This document shows, in pieces, positions 29,885 through 40,563 of a stretch of DNA of 64,000 bases (position 1 is its first letter; each line of letters begins with the position of its first letter). This DNA comes from Apostichopus japonicus (lineage: Eukaryota > Echinodermata > Holothuroidea > Aspidochirotida > Stichopodidae), in assembly GCF_037975245.1 (NCBI RefSeq), contig NC_092569.1, positions 1,529,501-1,593,500 on the forward strand. The letters are read 5' to 3'. Both the position numbers and the translations under genes were made by a program. Under the pieces are notes generated by a model. The model was not told the DNA's origin. It ran no database searches and saw only the letters and a list, made by a program, of their open reading frames with translations.

Positions 29885-30838
29885 CATAGGCGTAGAAGGC
29901 GGGGGGGGGGGGGCTGGGGGCTGCAGCCCCCAACCAACTTTTTGGTGACAATTCGGGCAATATGCTGAGAATTTTTCGAGACCTACTGAAAGAAGAAGAA
30001 TTTGCAATGTGTTTTTCGAATTTTTTGGTGAAAATTTGGGCAATATGCTGATATCTTTTTCGGGCACCTACTGAAAGAAGAATAATTTGCAGTGTGTTTT
30101 TCAATTTTTTTGGCGAAAGTTTGGGCAATATGCTGAGAATTTTTCAGGCACCTACCAGTGGCGGAGCGTCCATACAGTCAGTGGGGGCGGATGCCCCCTG
30201 ACGGACTCAAATGGACTGTGGTGCCCTTTTCAGCTAGTTACCACTTTTTACTTATTCGCGATTATTGACTTTTTTATTGCGCTCTCAAATAGGCCTACCT
30301 ATTGACATTTGTCACGTTTTGTTGGTGCAATTTTGTGACAAATGGCGATGACAGTAACTATTTATTCTTTGTTTATATGCAAATTAGCTAGGCCTGGAAA
30401 GGGTCATTTCCGGCGATCTAGGGAATATCTTTACTCAAAAAATGTCTGTACGCTCCGCGCCAACCAGTGGTGGCGCTCCGCTTAGACAGTGTCGAAAGTG
30501 CCCCTACAGACCATTCTCTCCCCCCTGACCAATTCCCCTAGCTCCGCCACTGGCACCTACTGAAAGAAGAAGAAGAATTTGCAATGTGTTTTTCAATGGT
30601 TAAACTAATATTATCATTATTATCATTGTTGTTGTAACGACTTCCCCAATAATTATAACCAATATGGAAGGGTAATAACACGGAAAATGATTTTATGTTA
30701 TTTGCATGTGATGTAATAACCGATGAATGCCTATATAATAGTCACATTAACATATGGAAAAATTTTGGCTATATTTTTTCGGGCAAGTCGTTACAGCCCC
30801 CCCCCCCCCCCAAATCAAATGAGGCTCCTACGCCTATG
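29885..30838. mobile_element. Non-autonomous DNA transposon with 8-bp target duplication
   Basis: Terminal inverted repeats begin CATAGGCGTAG at both ends, flanked by perfect direct repeats ACTGAGAT (29877-29884 and 30839-30846). The inside has three or more diverged units of about 80 bp containing GGGCAATATGCTGA and ACCTACTGAAAGAAGAA. No transposase is present. The 8-bp duplication fits P-element-like or hAT families; I favour a P-like MITE because of the CATAGG terminus. A second element sits inside it. Confidence 0.85.
30156..30552. mobile_element. hAT-like MITE nested in the larger transposon
   Basis: Inverted termini CAGTGGCGGAGC and GCTCCGCCACTG, flanked by perfect 8-bp duplications GCACCTAC (30148-30155 and 30553-30560). 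It interrupts one of the host element's internal repeat units (ACCTAC/TGAAAG resumes after it), so it inserted later. Confidence 0.9.
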
Positions 30839-30846
30839 ACTGAGAT

Positions 30847-32819
30847 GATGTTCTGTCCTTTATCTTATACTGAAACCCTTCGCTACAAAAGTGACTGAAC
30901 TCCTGATAATTTGCTTAAAATTGTCCTAGTATGGACAACCGTCTAATAAACTAGGGAGGAGGATGAGAAATCGCACGGTACAGAAAGAAGGAATTTTTTA
31001 GTCTTTCAATGTAGATATCAACTTGTCTGTAACAAGGCGTGTTCGCCATTCAAAGAACAAATAAAAACTTTTAAAGGCTAAACAAGTAAAATGCCCAGGC
31101 AGTTGGAGCTGAAGTGAGAGCAAGTTAAACGTTCCCCTAACCAAGCCATACACATTAAGTGATAAGTTCCCCCCCCCCTTTCCCATCCCCGGTCAAGGTG
31201 CACCCCGATGCCAACGTGTAGGCTTTCACCCTGTCAAGCCCCTTATACTCAACAGTCGATTCACGGTCCTGTGCGGTGCAGGGTACGAAATACGCCTCCC
31301 GTTCCTTCCCTATCCATGGACATGAACTTAACTTTTGGTTTCATTCTAATGCAGACAGAATGGGATAGACGAAATTCTGGCAAGTAGTAAATTCAGTAAC
31401 AAATTGAGTTAATACCTTGGTCCTCTCCCCCCCGCCCCCTCTCCCTACCAGGAGGCAGACATGTGGTAGTCAGGGGCTACACAAAATCACGGCTCGGTGT
31501 CATTTAGAGGAACCGGAGAAATATGGGATGAATAATAATTTATTCTTATATATAATTTATTTTCATCATATACTTAAGCAAAAAGGGCACCCGGTGACAA
31601 ACATCCCCTCGATTCTCGACCTGCGCGTTCTCGACGCCGGCCGCACTGTGGCCCCTCGTGTTCCTGTAGACTGCGCACATACTTGCGACAATCGTATTAA
31701 TACCAATGTTTAGAGTTGTTCAGGTACCATGATACCAACGATATCTAAACAGTGTTTGACAAATAAATGTCACACTGCAGTCATGGAGAAAAAGGGAGCA
31801 AATGGAGAAAAGACTAATGGAAACATATAGAGGCGTTGGAACTTCATCCAAATAAAGCTATAGATCAAATAATAAACTGATCAATGAGTGAGAAAATGTT
31901 GTCAGGCCCGATTCGAGTTTTTGTTTCTTCCAAAATGTTTGTCTTCCTATATCATATATAGCTTCGCACGGGCCAATCAAAATGAAGGTTTTATGTTGTA
32001 TCATCATACAACATGGCATTGTGTAATAATAGTGGTTATAACGTTATAGTTTCCTCAGGGAATCACGAATCACTCGCCCACACTGTCAAAATAAGGCATT
32101 GTTCCTAAAATTAACTATGTCATCTTTTTCGGCAATGACAAAATGAAGAAAAGAAAGAAAAGGCTTAAAAATAGGTTCTAAATATATGTTACATTTATTT
32201 CACACGTTACAATTTTTATACATAACGACGAACCCACGTAGTCTTTCTGCATGTATATGAAATTAATTTGTAGAAATGTTACTCTTTTACAAAGCTAATT
32301 TTGGATCTGCGACTTCTGGAATTGTATGCTGATACACTGTATATATAGCACGTTCAACGCCTAACATTAAAAATTACTGCAATGTTACTTATATTACATC
32401 TTTTTATATATATTCTATACATTTCATAATACATTATATAAAATGTGTTGATGATGTCGCAGGCTGTTGCGGTGCGTCATTGCACCCCCCCCCCCCCCGC
32501 CCTTCCCTCTCCCACTGAACTCACACCCTGAATAAAGAACAAACGAGTCCGGCTGGCCAAATTTTAATCAAAATACACCTTAATTTGCAAACACAGAATT
32601 CGTAAATTTGACGATATTCATCCTTCTATAAACAATGTGACCATTTAAGCTTAAAGGAACACATGACATGACATGACAGAAATGACTCATGCTTTCGCAA
32701 CACCTGGAACGTGGTGATTGTTAAATCATGTTCTTTCATTGAGTATCAGCCACTACCTCATCCAATCCGTTACGCTAAGGTTAGTCACTTTTATTAAAGC
32801 TTTAAAAACAATTGTTTCA
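30847..32819. other. Intergenic, no gene recognised
   Basis: Poly(C) runs lie near 31170 and at 32485-32498. A C/G-rich patch at 31610-31680 gives a short open frame without recognisable protein. Around 31180-31235 and 59090-59150 there are related words (CATCCCCGGTC...GGNTTTCACCC), probably the same low-copy repeat family. Otherwise AT-rich. Confidence 0.5.
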
Positions 32820-33174
32820 ATATAACCCCCCTCCCCAATATTATTCTATGTATATATAGTAGCTGCTCTAATAATGTTTTACTTGCTCCTGTCAGATCTG
32901 GGAATGGTAACAGGTCGTTTAAATTTTCTGGAGGCAGGTCGTGGAACAGTCTTCCCCCAAATTTGAAATGCTTGCCAAATGTTAATAGTTTTAAACGCAA
33001 TATAAAAACTTATATATTTTGTTTAGATGTCTGATATTTGTTTGTCTATCTTTTTGCTGTCCTTTTTGTGCTTTTGTATATGTTTACCGTTTTTATACTG
33101 CATTATATTGTACATTTTTTTTTGTATTGAGGGCTCCTCTGGGAAGCAGTGCTTCTGCACTGAGCAGGACTACC
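32820..33174 (+). mobile_element. LINE reverse-transcriptase C-terminal fragment with 3' tail
   Basis: Plus-strand frame ending at the TGA 33032-33034 reads LAPVRSGNGNRSFKFSGGRS then WNSLPPNLKC...NSFKRNIKTY, a typical end of a non-LTR retrotransposon ORF2. A T-rich 3' UTR follows and is interrupted by the MITE at 33175; it seems to resume as CTAATTAAAGATGACAATAA. The 5' side is missing. It does not have the same tail as the 18.7-kb LINE, so it is another family. Confidence 0.75.
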
Positions 33175-33465
33175 CAGGCGCGTAGCCAGGAATTTGCCAA
33201 GGGAGGGGCGAAACTGTAGATTCGGCACTGCAAACTATCTAAGCGTAGCGCCACCATGATTGGCGCGAAGCGTACAAGAAAATTTTGGCTGAAAATGCCT
33301 CCCAGATTGCTGGAAATGGCACTTCCCAGGCCTTGTAAGTTGCATCTTAGCATTTTCTCTTTTGAAAATACTAGCGATATCATAAAAACATTAAAAAAAC
33401 ATTAAACATATGCTCAAGGGGGGGCGGCTGCCCCCTTCGACCCCCCCCCCTTGGCTACGCGCCTG
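33175..33465. mobile_element. hAT-like MITE inserted in LINE 3' tail
   Basis: Inverted termini CAGGCGCGTAGCCA at both ends. Flanks GGACTACC (33167-33174) and AGACTACC (33466-33473) form an 8-bp target duplication with one mismatch. No coding capacity. The 8-bp duplication and CAG terminus fit hAT. Confidence 0.82.
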
Positions 33466-33615
33466 AGACTACCCTAATTAAAGATGACAATAATAGAAAT
33501 AATTAAAAAAATAGATGAATCGGAGCAGTCTGTCCCTCATTCCTACCCTTCCGTGTTTAGCCAGTGTTGGTTGTCAGTTTAGCTTTATCCTTTTCATTGT
33601 ATCAAGAAGTTTCGA

Positions 33616-33621
33616 TTTATT
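33616..33621 (-). promoter_or_regulatory. Candidate polyadenylation signal of the IgSF gene
   Basis: AATAAA on the minus strand, about 240 nt past the TAA stop (33860-33862). It is the first canonical signal I see downstream. Position and motif only. Confidence 0.45.
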
Positions 33622-33859
33622 TGATTGAGTACATATTATGTAACTTGAAAGCAGCATATAGGCTATAGACCTATACCATATAAATACTAACATCACTCAG
33701 GAACACACTGCACTAGACAAGAAATGTTTGGTGTTATTGTGCGCCCTACAGACAACACAATATACAGTTTCAAATGTCATGGAACTATCCTCGAAATGGT
33801 TCGGACCCAATGACTACAGTAGACCCAAACATCGCAAATAAGATACGGTTCTAATCGTC

Positions 33860-35335
33860 TTAGAGTGCAACTGAATCATCTTCAATTCCCAGTGGCGGTT
33901 TTTGCTCTGTCGCGGTGTTAGGAACATCAAAGTAAAAGTTGGCATTTTCGTCGTTGTTATGATCCTCCGGTGGCGGTTCATCGTAAACCGCATGAGAGTA
34001 ATGATAATCGCCATCGTTATCAAAGTAATCGGTGTCGTCGAATTCGTAATCGGGATCATTGTAATGTGGATCATAGTCCTCTTCCTGTAAACGATTACCG
34101 GTGGTGTTTGTGTAATCAATCGCGGCGTAGATATCCCCTAATGAATATTCATTACTTGCCGTCTCTCGCTCCTGTCTAATTATCGTTTCGGTTCTACGGT
34201 TACCGATAATCGCTATATTGTCCATTTCTTCTGAGGCTACCTGAGGTGAGTATGATTTGACTTTGAACCCTTTAATGCAGAGAAATGTGTTAAAGAGCAT
34301 TGAGATGACTAACACAGGTATCATTACAAAGAGTAACAATTGGAAATAATCTTGGTCCATTTGACATTCGCACTGAATGCTTGCGATAACATTGTCTTTG
34401 TATAAAACAGTTCCGTCTTTTTCATTTCCAACTTTCTGATCTGGTTTGTTTGTCCTCTGTGTAGACGTTTTCGTTTGATATACATCTGTCGTCTTGACAT
34501 TTTCTTCCTCCGAAACAACAGATGTCATCAAGTCGTGACTATGGTTCGATGACGTCATGCGCGGGGCTGGTGATGACGTGGTGATGACGTCATCATCCGT
34601 TTCGATTAAATCAGTAGCAACAATGATTGGTCCTATTTCGCATTGGCTATTATGAAAAGGGTCTGAAGTAATCGTTGATATGCAAATTAGCGTTTTAGTA
34701 TTCAAAGTGTAATTCAAATCGATCCGAACTTTGCTCCTGACAAAATGGTTCCCGATAAAGTCACGTCCTTCAATTGACGTAACATTCCCATCGAGCGTCC
34801 TGACATACCAAGAAAGATTAACATACGGGTATCCATCCGATAAACATTCAAATTCTATAGCTGATCCAATGGAGAAAGAGGATACATTTCCATGCAAATT
34901 AAGTCTGCAAGCGGGATACCCATTGGACGGCGGATAATTCACTTTCAAAGCGTTCGTCGCCGAAGCACCGTTCTCGTCGAAAACGCATGAGTACTTTCCC
35001 GCGTCAAATCTTGAACTGTTTTTAACAACTAATTGTGAATTAATGCCCACCCAGTTTGGTTCGGTCAGGACGATATACTTCGTGACGTCATAGTTAAAAA
35101 GACGAGCCCCGTCATAGATGAGGGACTCGTCTTTCATCCAACTAAAAGTTCGAAAGACGTCAAAAGCAGTCATGTACGGAGTCTCGTAAGTACACTCGAC
35201 GACGAGGTCGTCTCCTTCGTTAGCATCCTCCGTCAGAATTAACATCGAAAGAGGTGACCACGGATTCTGCTGGATGGATGGTGTCAATTTGGTTACGAAA
35301 AAGAAACAAATAAATATACACTTCGCCAAATTCAT
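33860..35335 (-). CDS. Intronless two-Ig-domain type I membrane receptor with tyrosine-rich tail
   Basis: A single open frame of 491 codons. A signal peptide (about 1-22, with FICFFFV core) precedes Ig domain 1 (about 35-132: Cys48, Trp66, and DAGKYSC with Cys117). Ig domain 2 (about 140-240) has Cys164, Trp176 and Cys218, plus an extra pair Cys143/Cys232 that could form a second bridge. NxS/T sites include 106, 150, 173, 184, 208 and 264. A Thr/Ser-rich stalk (245-320) leads to a membrane helix at about 331-354. The 137-residue tail is acidic with 13 tyrosines, including YAAI (403), YTN (408, GRB2-type SH2), YNDP (425) and YDEP (451, CRK/NCK-type SH2). It ends VAL, a possible class II PDZ ligand. 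The start has A at -3. Known families with this layout are cell-surface adhesion or immune signalling receptors. I do not recognise an orthologue and infer only a surface signalling role. Confidence 0.85.
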   Translation of the reverse strand: MNLAKCIFICFFFVTKLTPSIQQNPWSPLSMLILTEDANEGDDLVVECTYETPYMTAFDVFRTFSWMKDESLIYDGARLFNYDVTKYIVLTEPNWVGINSQLVVKNSSRFDAGKYSCVFDENGASATNALKVNYPPSNGYPACRLNLHGNVSSFSIGSAIEFECLSDGYPYVNLSWYVRTLDGNVTSIEGRDFIGNHFVRSKVRIDLNYTLNTKTLICISTITSDPFHNSQCEIGPIIVATDLIETDDDVITTSSPAPRMTSSNHSHDLMTSVVSEEENVKTTDVYQTKTSTQRTNKPDQKVGNEKDGTVLYKDNVIASIQCECQMDQDYFQLLLFVMIPVLVISMLFNTFLCIKGFKVKSYSPQVASEEMDNIAIIGNRRTETIIRQERETASNEYSLGDIYAAIDYTNTTGNRLQEEDYDPHYNDPDYEFDDTDYFDNDGDYHYSHAVYDEPPPEDHNNDENANFYFDVPNTATEQKPPLGIEDDSVAL

Positions 35336-36425
35336 GTTTGTCGTTGTATTGGCATATCAAATAAAAGCTATAAGTTCCCTGTATACAGTTAAAACATCAG
35401 ACCTTTGTGCGGCATGTATATACGGCGTTAAATTGCGATTAAAGTTTCCTCATTATTGCTGTCGGATTCCATTTATAACAAAACTTGTCACGGATTCAAG
35501 AAGAATACTAAAGTAGATTTATGCCACAAGGGTTTGCACGTCTCCTCACTGGTCATCCTTTCAAATCAAAATTTCCAAATATTTGCTGATATAAAAAATA
35601 TGATGATGTTTATTTCCATAGTTTGATAAGTTATTCGGTGGTTAAATGAATGCAACTTTCGTACACAGACAAACACAGTAACGATAATCAATTGTATGAT
35701 TGTGAAATTATTTCTTTATCTAATTAGATGATGCACCTATGGTTAATAGTGCGAGAGATAACTGCACCTTCTATTATTTTGGTTGAACCGCCAATGGGTG
35801 CAGCAGGAGGAAATCATTAACTTTGATGCATTGTTACAAAGCTACTTGCGGAAAGTGTACGGAGTAACAATAGTTCCATTTCGATAATTGTTGACATTTT
35901 TATAGTCTGGCTATTTACAGACAACGCCGGATTAAGCTATTGCGGGCCGTAGCATATGTTATAAAAGGGTCCTAAATTAAATATAGTAATACACATAAAT
36001 GACTTCGGTTTCAAATACCTTTGTATTAATTCGTTGTATATGTATCACATACATACCACACTCCCATTAATCACTGTGTTAAATAATCACCCCAATTGAA
36101 GGTGATAATTGGCTAACATCGCTAACCTTAAATACCCAGTCGTTTATGAAAGTTGAAGGCAGTGTAGTATTATAGTAATAAAGCAAGTGTAGAGTCACTG
36201 AATGGGATATTGATAGCGTGCAAGCATTTAGCGCGGGACATATGCTACTGTTGCTTAATCCAGTACTGACGACAGAAGGTATAGTAACTTACAATGCTGA
36301 TTTACAGATCGGATGAGTTATATAAAGAAAGATGCCGTTTAATACAGTCAAGACGCATTAACTTATGGGGCTCCTCAAGCGCGGTTAAATTAAAAGAGGC
36401 CACTGTCATCGGTCCTATCTAGCTG

Positions 36426-36472
36426 TTGCTATGGGTGTTGCTATGGGTGTTGCTATGGGTGTTGCTATGCAT
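36426..36472. repeat. 12-bp tandem repeat GTTGCTATGGGT
   Basis: Nearly four identical units upstream of the IgSF gene, about 1.1 kb from its start. Confidence 0.9.
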
Positions 36473-37163
36473 TAGCTTGGCGGTCACATGGGTTGATCCC
36501 TATAAAAAGTATTTGCAAGTATTTCAACATGAGGATAGTTCATGTTTACATTGTCAATAAACAAAATGGCATCAATAATTATCCGTACATTTTTCAAACG
36601 TCCTTCAAGTACCATTGCGGTCATTACTATGTGAAGAAAATTCGTTATAAAAGATATACCATATGCGAAGCGGAAACTATTAAAATTAACAACAGAAATG
36701 TTTCCGACAATATGCTGAGCCTGGGATAAGAAATAAAAACAATGCCATAGAAACATTGCATACTTTCTGGACGTATTCGTGCTCCAGAATATTAGCCTAT
36801 ATTAGTTTTAGTGTAAAGACTATACCGCATATGCCTCGCCGATAGGGCCTAGTGCATAAAGCTAATAGTCAACTATATACGGTAAGCAGGTATATGAGTC
36901 TCTATGAAAAGTTGGGTTACGCACAAAAACTATATATATAATGGCTCAAATACACGTAGTCAATTTTCTATACTGTACTTTTGATATCTCGCTTCAAATC
37001 CCTCGTACTAACAGGATATGAATATCATATTTCTGGCAGATGAAGGCATGATATAAGGGGACAGTGTAGAGTGGTATTAGTGTTAGGAAATTGTCAAACC
37101 TGTCAAAATATTATGTCGATGCACCGTTGATTACTTATGAAGGCCAAAGAGTATGAAAATTAT

Positions 37164-37175
37164 CCTTATGTTACT

Positions 37176-37216
<41 letters not shown>

Positions 37217-37233
37217 TATTGAATAACATAAGG
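37164..37233. repeat. Inverted repeat enclosing a (TA)n tract
   Basis: CCTTATGTTACTCAATAT (37164-37181) pairs with ATATTGAATAACATAAGG (37216-37233), 17 of 18 bases, around a self-complementary TA run. The whole 70 bp can form one hairpin or cruciform. Confidence 0.85.
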
Positions 37234-38188
37234 TATATATATGTATGTGTATATGACAAAGTTCAACTACCCGCTTTTGGTAGAGTATTTGCCCTTCGTG
37301 TATCGAGTGGAAGGTTAATTAACCGGGAACAATATCCGGTGACCTTTGTACCATCTTCCTCTCCTAGTTCTTAATTATCACCAAGTGGTGATAGAAAATC
37401 AGTTTTCATGCACACGTATAGAAATACTAACTACAGCCAATTGCAATATTAAAGGAATATTCCGGTGGTGAAAGTTCCCTGTTTAATCCCTCCCTCTCTC
37501 TCCCTCTCACCCAAGACAGAAATGATGTAAATTTTCTGCAATATATTATAGGTGAAAACTGCATCCTGGTATAGCGGCAATCTGAATCACGAAGATATGA
37601 ATATTAACATTTCGATGAAGTTTTATGAATTTATCTGGAGTGAGAGACATCACCATTGCAAATCGGCTGAAAATGTGTTTGGTTTTCATTTGAATGTAGT
37701 CTACAAACCATTATCTCAAGAAGATAATATCATTCTTTAACAAACAAACAAAACTTTGATGAAATCCTGATAGCTAAATAGGAAACATTTTAAAATTATA
37801 TTTCAAAGACAATCGAAATAATGCCTATATTCCTGCCACCTGAATATTCCTTTAACAAAGACCAAACATATGATCGTGACCCTCGAAATATTCTTCCTCA
37901 TTAAGAGAATTATTTTTGACCATTTTATTGACCCTTATTTAGACCTTTATTGCACCTGCTGTATAAGAAGAAAAACATTTGCTAATTTTAGTATCTAAAA
38001 TTTTTCCATCAAATATATGACTCGATCAATGAATTTCACTTTAGCAATTCACATGGCTTGTTCACCTTAAAAGGGAAGGGCTCACGGTTGGCATTATGGG
38101 TGGAATGTTACACTAGCTAACATGAATGATAACATACAACTGAGCCAAAACATACCTCTGCACCCGAGACGAACACACGCGGTCTCTG

Positions 38189-38223
<35 letters not shown>

Positions 38224-40525
38224 TATAGATATATAGATATATTTATATAAATATATATATATATAAAAATATATATGTGTGTGTGTTTCTCAAGAAAGCA
38301 TTGCTTTTAACCTTTGTCGGGCTAGATATTTAAAACTCGCAAGGATAAGTTTATAACAATATTTCATATTGTACGTTTGAACTAATTAAATTTCAAACTA
38401 ACTCTTCGATTAAATATAACGCAAATAGAAAATAGAAATAACTAATAATATTTATCTTCAGATTATCCTCTACAATGGCCTATATATGTTCATATCCCAA
38501 TTTCCGTATTTCTCTATATAAGGGACCAGACTCGCCTATCTATACCCAGCTGTTCCCGCATAAAGCTCTGTCAATTGCCCGGCGGCGTTTTGTACTTTTA
38601 TATGGTCATTATCTACGTAGTTCAATTAATATTTTATATATATTATGGAAACATTTTGGTCTTTAGCTTTCGGGCAAAATGGTGCCCATGCCACATTTGT
38701 GGTTTCCCATAAAATTCCAAGCTTGTTGGCGTAATGCCAGCGGCACAGTTTCACGCAGAGAGTTAAATTTGAAAATATGTAATGGCGCCATCTGTTTCTC
38801 GCTCCATGCAATGTTTTGGTCCATTTAAATAAGGCAGTTTCTAAGTCATATATACTCCAGTCTCCATTTATACATAACGGAACTTGTGAAAATTTGAGTT
38901 ATAAATAGACAGTTCTTTTTTTCGTGAAACTAGTAAGGTCTTCAAGTCCATGAAGTCATTCATACTTTTTGCATGGCACCGCTTCCGATCGGAAGTTACA
39001 GTTGCTACTTTCAAATATAGGTTACACAAGACATTAATATTTCATTTTGTCCTCCGCCGTATAAATATATCGTATTTGATATTTGAAAGGTCTTAAAGAT
39101 TACATCAAAATTTTAAACATGTTAATAATTTATGAATGTTTTCAAAAGTATTTTTTTCCTTGTACATATTGTAAATTGACGCTGCATGTGTGTCCCAGAA
39201 AGACAATTGAATTTTATCGAGAATATCTTAATATTGTAGGGAATAATCGAGCGTTCAAGTTTTGTGTAGAAGTTTGGTCTTTTATGGAATGCTATGGTTT
39301 CTATGTAAAAAAAATCCACTTCATCTTTGCACTTGTATAGCACTTTCTCCTATTTTACATAGCATTTTGCGATGCGATACCTGATAAATTATTCCCTGTA
39401 ATGTATAAAAACTATGATATCAAAAAGATTGATATTGAGCAATTCATAACTTCCCTACAAATCGAGAAAGATTGCCACATGTGTGCGACACTGCAACCAC
39501 ACCATATACATGGCATGACTCAACAAAGAATAGTATTTGAATTGGTCCATGGAGCCTACTAAAGATCTTGAAAAGATATGGCTAACCCACTTCTACACCC
39601 CCCCCCCCCCCACCCACACACACACGCGCGCGCACCCACACGCGTCCCCCTCCCTTATCCTCATCTCACCCTAAACCTAAACGATCCATCACAAATATTT
39701 ATTTTGAAAAGAAAGAGATCCCTTCTTGAGCGACATATAAACATATGATGTGACTGGTATACGCTACATTACGATATAATTCTGGCTCAGCTTTCTTTCT
39801 ATGATGTCAACGTTATCTTTCAAAGACAACCACCAATATCATCCTTTGTCGTATCTTCCATATTGGAAAGAATTAGGAAAAGAAATATAAGAAAACAGAA
39901 GGAATCAAACCAGGACCACGGGACATTAACACTCCAAACTTGGTGGGTGACTGAATAAAATGTGAACACTAATTGAGTAAATATCTTCAATTTTAACAAG
40001 TGATGAGTAACCGCGAATTATAACCCGTGAGGTTGGTCTAGCTCCCTGGTTGGTATATATGCTGTAACTTGGTCAGATGCGTCATCATCAAGTTATGGTA
40101 TTTTAAACAAATATAGTCCAATTGTCCCTGTCTAAGGTCAACGATCTTCTTTCTTCTTTTTTTTTTTGGATAAAGGAACTGGCCTCAAATGCAATCATCA
40201 TTATTGGTCTTTGAGATGGGGATAATTGTAACTGAACAATTTCCATCAAACAGCGAAAGAAAATATTATACCTCCTATAGAGATATCACATCAGATGTAA
40301 TGTGTCTTCACAAACATGGCCGGAGACTTGAGCAAGTCTAATATGACATCATTTTAGCATCATTTGTGCTTTTACTTTTGTTATTTTAAATTCAACTTTA
40401 TTTATTACACTGTCTATTTTCTGTAATGGAGTTGAATCTTGCAATTGATTTCGAATATATCTTTTACATTATTATGTTGAGGTTAAAAGAATAGTCCAAT
40501 GGTTTGTCATATTTATCGGAAATAA

Positions 40526-40563
40526 CCCCCCCCCCCCCCCCACACACACACACACACACACAC
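40526..40563. repeat. Poly(C) run of 16 joined to (CA)n
   Basis: Sixteen C residues followed by about 11 CA units. It is the longest poly(C) run in the window. Confidence 0.95.

Noticed and set aside
29801-30128. Two minus-strand open frames of 88-89 residues
   Set aside because: They translate the internal tandem units of the MITE, not a protein.
33814-34179. Overlapping open frames on both strands within the IgSF tail
   Set aside because: Shadows of the Asp/Tyr-rich coding sequence in other frames; no family resemblance.
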